Assembly (NCBI RefSeq): GCF_001039355.2 | Contig: NW_019775975.1 | Span: forward strand, 62,001 to 126,000 | Reading direction: 5' to 3' | From: Lingula anatina | Lineage: Eukaryota; Brachiopoda; Lingulata; Lingulida; Lingulidae | Length of the DNA stretch: 64,000 nt | Part shown: positions 60,701 to 64,000 of the stretch, in pieces | Layout: each line of letters starts with the position of its first letter | Numbering within the stretch: the stretch's first letter is position 1 | The notes under the pieces: model-generated | Databases searched by the model: none | Told to the model about the DNA's origin: nothing | What the model saw: the letters and a program-made list of their open reading frames with translations, nothing else | Position numbers and translations under genes: made by a program

Positions 60701-63700
60701 CCTTAGATTGACTTGGTTTTGACGTAGTTATTGCGCTAAAATCCTCGCCGGACACAGAGAAGAATAATGCACAGTATGTTACTGGTGAATAGCCAGAGAA
60801 ATATCTTGTCAAAAAACCTCCTCTGAGGCCCTGTTTGACGGCATTAACTCGTAGCTTTAATATACCGTGCATAGTGCAACATTTGCCCTTTTAACAGGTT
60901 CTTATACCACGTACCTTAGGGGTATCTGAGATATAAGCTATTAATTGTTGGCAGGATACATACGTTTTTTCACGGTATCATATGTAGTGTTAATTCTCTT
61001 ACCAGAGAACTGTGGTAGATGGCGCCAAAGACTGCTCAAAATGCCCGTTTCACGAAGCAGCTGCTGTCGAGGTTGGAAAGGTAACGACAGCCCTTGACTT
61101 TTGTAGTCTTTCATATAGTGATAGTTTCCTGATAAAAAAAATATAGTGTTTGTGAGGTGATACAACATTTAGTTTTTGCTATGGTTTTCAAATTGAAAAT
61201 AAATGCATATCTTTGAAATAGCGATATCTTTTGTGTCAAAGTGATACTCACTGTGAGTTCGATCAGCGCCATGGGCCTTCATTTGGCAGTCTTTATAATC
61301 TCCTAGACCCCTAGAATTTATTTCTCTCCTGATTACTTCAAATGATGGTTTCTAAATATCATGTTTTTCTCCATGAGGTGTACGCTCATCGCCTTGTCAA
61401 AGTGCTGACAGACGCCGAGTCACGTGGTCTCTCCCATTTGATGTGGTTGACCAATCCGCACCACTTTAACATAATGAGGGTAAGTTAGTTATGACGCCAT
61501 AGTTTCCAAATGAACTGAGCTTGGGATTATTTTCATGCATAATTTGCTTTTTTATGTATATGCTCCAAAAAGTGTCCCTAGAAACTGTGTAAACACTGCA
61601 TTGGCACAATAATGGTAAAACGTGTGCTTACTAGTAGCTTTCATGATATTGATATTGATATCAAAAGCATTAATATCATGTCGTTGTCCTCTGATTATGG
61701 ATTAAAATGTTAGACGTAGAGCTAATGACCATATAGACTGACACATTTGCCTCTACATTTGAATAAAACATGTGATCACGTGTATCCTACTTTTTATTTG
61801 CATATTTTTTTTTTCAATTCAAGTTTTCTCATGCCGAAATAGTGGTACCAGGCCCATTTGTCATGGCTGCTACCATTGCCAACACTGGTCTAGACTATGG
61901 CTACGTCATGTACGAGGAAATTACGTCATGTACCAATCCAAACCGTGTTAATGTGGTAAGTGAAATCTCGTTTTGTAATAATCTGGATTTCAAACGCCAA
62001 AAATGGCCCTACACGGTTTTGTAAGATATACCAGTTTAGGTAATGATTACATCAGCATTCGTCTTCAAAATCTAAAAGAAGAAGTAAAACTGAGCAACTT
62101 TTTAGTGTTACAAAATTAACATCGCTGACCAATGTTTTAAATCCTTTATTTGATATATAATCTATTTTCTATTTTGTTCTAGGGGGACATGATCAGCTCG
62201 CTCTCATGCGTCACAGAGGTCAAGGCCGTGGACGGTAACCCAGGTAACAATAACATTAAAACGTGGAATAACATAGCGATGCCAGTTTCATGGCCTCATA
62301 AAGGACGCAGAAAGAACGACGTCCAGTGTAAAGGGGGCTTTAATGAAGAATGAACGTTTAATTCTGAATATGATCAGATAATTATGAAGAACATAAAGGT
62401 TGAAGTTGGTAATTTAGATTCCAATAGCATCCATATGGCTACAGTTTCTTATTTGAGATATCTGGAAACTATTTCGAGAAACCTTAGTGCCACGAAATAC
62501 TTGAAGTTAAAATGAAAACTTTTTTAGCATCAGTTATCACTTTAAACAAATTGTTATCCGGTTCTCCAAATGTTATACAATCACGATTAAACCTACGTGA
62601 CAAGTGCACGCCCTAATATAATTGTGTTTTCCTTTTTTTATCAGATTTAGAAGAATTGACGATGCGCCTCTATGGGCTTATTAATATTGACACGGAAGAT
62701 ATACTGCATATCAACGTGCCAGGTGATGTTTTAGAAAAAGAAGACTTTAAGGCATCAGAAATGGAAGAGGTATTCATGTTATCAATTAATTCATTTGTGT
62801 AGGGGTATGACTATTGTGTAATACTGTTATAGTGAAGAATAACGACGACGGTCTGGAGCTTTTGAACGTTTATTCACCGACTCACTTTTCATACAATTTT
62901 ACAAGTATTTATACTCAAATTCTCCGTATTGATCTGTAATTATGTTTTTTTTCATTGTTTATTTGATTTCCAGAAACTCTCTATTCTCATGTTGACTTTA
63001 CCATAGAACATTCCCTTATTAGGCAATGTCTAAGAGCCTTGTTTTCAACTAAAATTATCAAAAATACTATTTGAATTACTCATATTTGAATCATATCCAA
63101 AACTCAGTTATCATATGATAAACAGTTGATCGAAATTAAAGTCTATTATGAAATTAACCAATCACATAAACTGTTACTGACTTTGACCTTTTCAATCTTT
63201 TTCTGACACTAAAAACTTGTTGACTCTTGATGAAACTTAATTTACACTCAATACCACTCAAACTTTTGATTTATTTGATTTCCCTTTTATTACTAATTGT
63301 AATTGGTGTAAGCGTAAGTCATTAACTTAACAAAAATACCATTAAGTATGCAATTATTTGTATTGAAAAAAAAAAGAAGCTTGAGGTTACGATTGCTAAC
63401 CAATGCATGGTTTTAAAAGACTTTGTTGTAATGGAAAAATTAAAACTTTTAAAATAAAAATTATATTTAAAAATGTTGATTAAATATTTCTACAAGAGAT
63501 GGTATTTCCGCCAATGAATCACCCACTCTTTAAGTGTGGTGTGTAACATTTAGGAAATTGACATATCATATTTAATTAAAATTAAACATTCAATCCATTT
63601 TATTTTGCAAAAAAAAAAAAAAAAATAATAATAATAATAAATAAATAAAAAATAATAAAAAAATAAAACCTGCTGCCGTATTTGCACTTGCGTATTAAAT

Positions 63701-63952
63701 TCGTTTAAAATGTCGTCGGCAAGATAAGCTACCCACAATCATTTTTCTTCTCCCCCACCCTAGTTATACATGCGATTTCAGAAAATGACCTGTTTTTTTT
63801 TTTAAACCTTCATTCGATTACATTTAAACACGACCAAATGTTTTTTTTATTTTTAGATTCTCCGAGTCAACTGTCCTGCGCTCTTTCACAAAGTGGCGTG
63901 CATAATGACGAGGAAGATGATTCGATTTTCTCCAAGTTCTGAGATCTCGTAG
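57774..63952 (+). CDS. CitE-type acyl-CoA lyase fused to MaoC-type hydratase
   Basis: Ten exons: 57,774-58,427; 58,773-59,428; 60,018-60,133; 60,431-60,609; 61,006-61,080; 61,378-61,479; 61,824-61,955; 62,183-62,243; 62,645-62,769; 63,857-63,952. Phases agree; 731 residues plus TAG. Residues 1-40 are Arg-rich without acidic clusters, a likely mitochondrial presequence. Residues 45-290 are a HpcH/HpaI/CitE lyase barrel: RSVYFPS, VLDMEDTV (Asp73-Asp76), FVRLN (Arg106), IPMIETAEG with metal ligand Glu170, and IGNNDISFD with Asp198. Residues 385-535 and 536-700 form two hot-dog domains like mesaconyl-CoA hydratase: FTEHCRYHLGFKNLRQLHPM (Glu440-x4-His445) and TNPHHF, PGPFVMAA. CLYBL-type lyases split citramalyl- or methylmalyl-CoA; MaoC-type hydratases form them from mesaconyl- or itaconyl-type esters. 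A coupled two-step enzyme is inferred. Exon 2 alone carries both the lyase end and the hydratase start. Confidence 0.85.
59604..59687. repeat. 21-bp tandem repeat x4 in intron 2
   Basis: Unit CTAGTACAGAGTGAGCAGCAA repeated four times with one or two changes, within intron 2 of the lyase-hydratase gene. Confidence 0.9.
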
Positions 63953-64000
63953 ATTGTCACATATTCCAGCTCATAATTATGGCAGCACATTTAAGACATA
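63953..64000. other. Start of 3' untranslated region
   Basis: The last 48 bases follow the TAG stop of the lyase-hydratase gene. No polyadenylation signal is reached before the window ends. Confidence 0.6.

Overview
This is eukaryotic nuclear DNA, AT-rich, with GT-AG introns, many microsatellites and many small inverted-repeat transposons. The gene set (RING/B-box/NHL TRIM proteins, CLCN6, PRXL2B, CDIPT, ARF-like GTPases) and the compact multi-exon genes point to a marine invertebrate, perhaps a mollusc or another lophotrochozoan. I cannot fix the phylum from sequence alone.

Layout. 1-14,000: two diverged copies (A, A') of a segment carrying a two-exon gene for a 45-residue secreted peptide on the minus strand, with otherwise non-coding DNA. 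14,414-26,163: a second duplicated segment (B, B'). Each copy has an intronless TRIM gene on the minus strand and C-terminal exons of a CLCN6-like chloride/proton exchanger on the plus strand; only the second copy runs to a stop codon. 29,391-32,087 (minus): PRXL2B-like thioredoxin-fold reductase with an in-frame TGA exactly where the family has its first redox cysteine, so probably a selenoprotein. 33,690-47,040: a third pair (C, C'), each with a CDIPT-like phosphatidylinositol synthase and an ARF-like GTPase, both minus. 47,268-49,394 (plus): a second ARF-like GTPase, head to head with the previous one; its last two exons recur at 53,921-54,734 (D'). 57,774-63,952 (plus): a ten-exon gene of 731 codons that fuses a CitE/citramalyl-CoA-lyase-type enzyme to a double hot-dog MaoC/mesaconyl-CoA-hydratase-type enzyme.

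The window contains six single-N positions (5421, 12783, 19282, 40326, 53517, 58642). Several lie exactly at edges of the duplicated blocks. The C/C' and D/D' layout is what unmerged overlapping allelic contig ends would produce, so the number of CDIPT and ARF-like genes may really be one of each type.

The most interesting items are the lyase-hydratase fusion (possible one-protein conversion of mesaconyl/itaconyl-type CoA esters to pyruvate or glyoxylate plus an acyl-CoA), the TGA-containing PRXL2B, the ARF-like proteins lacking the catalytic glutamine, and the small peptide gene with a possible amidated product. All exon models were built by hand from splice sites and reading phase; there is no transcript evidence here.
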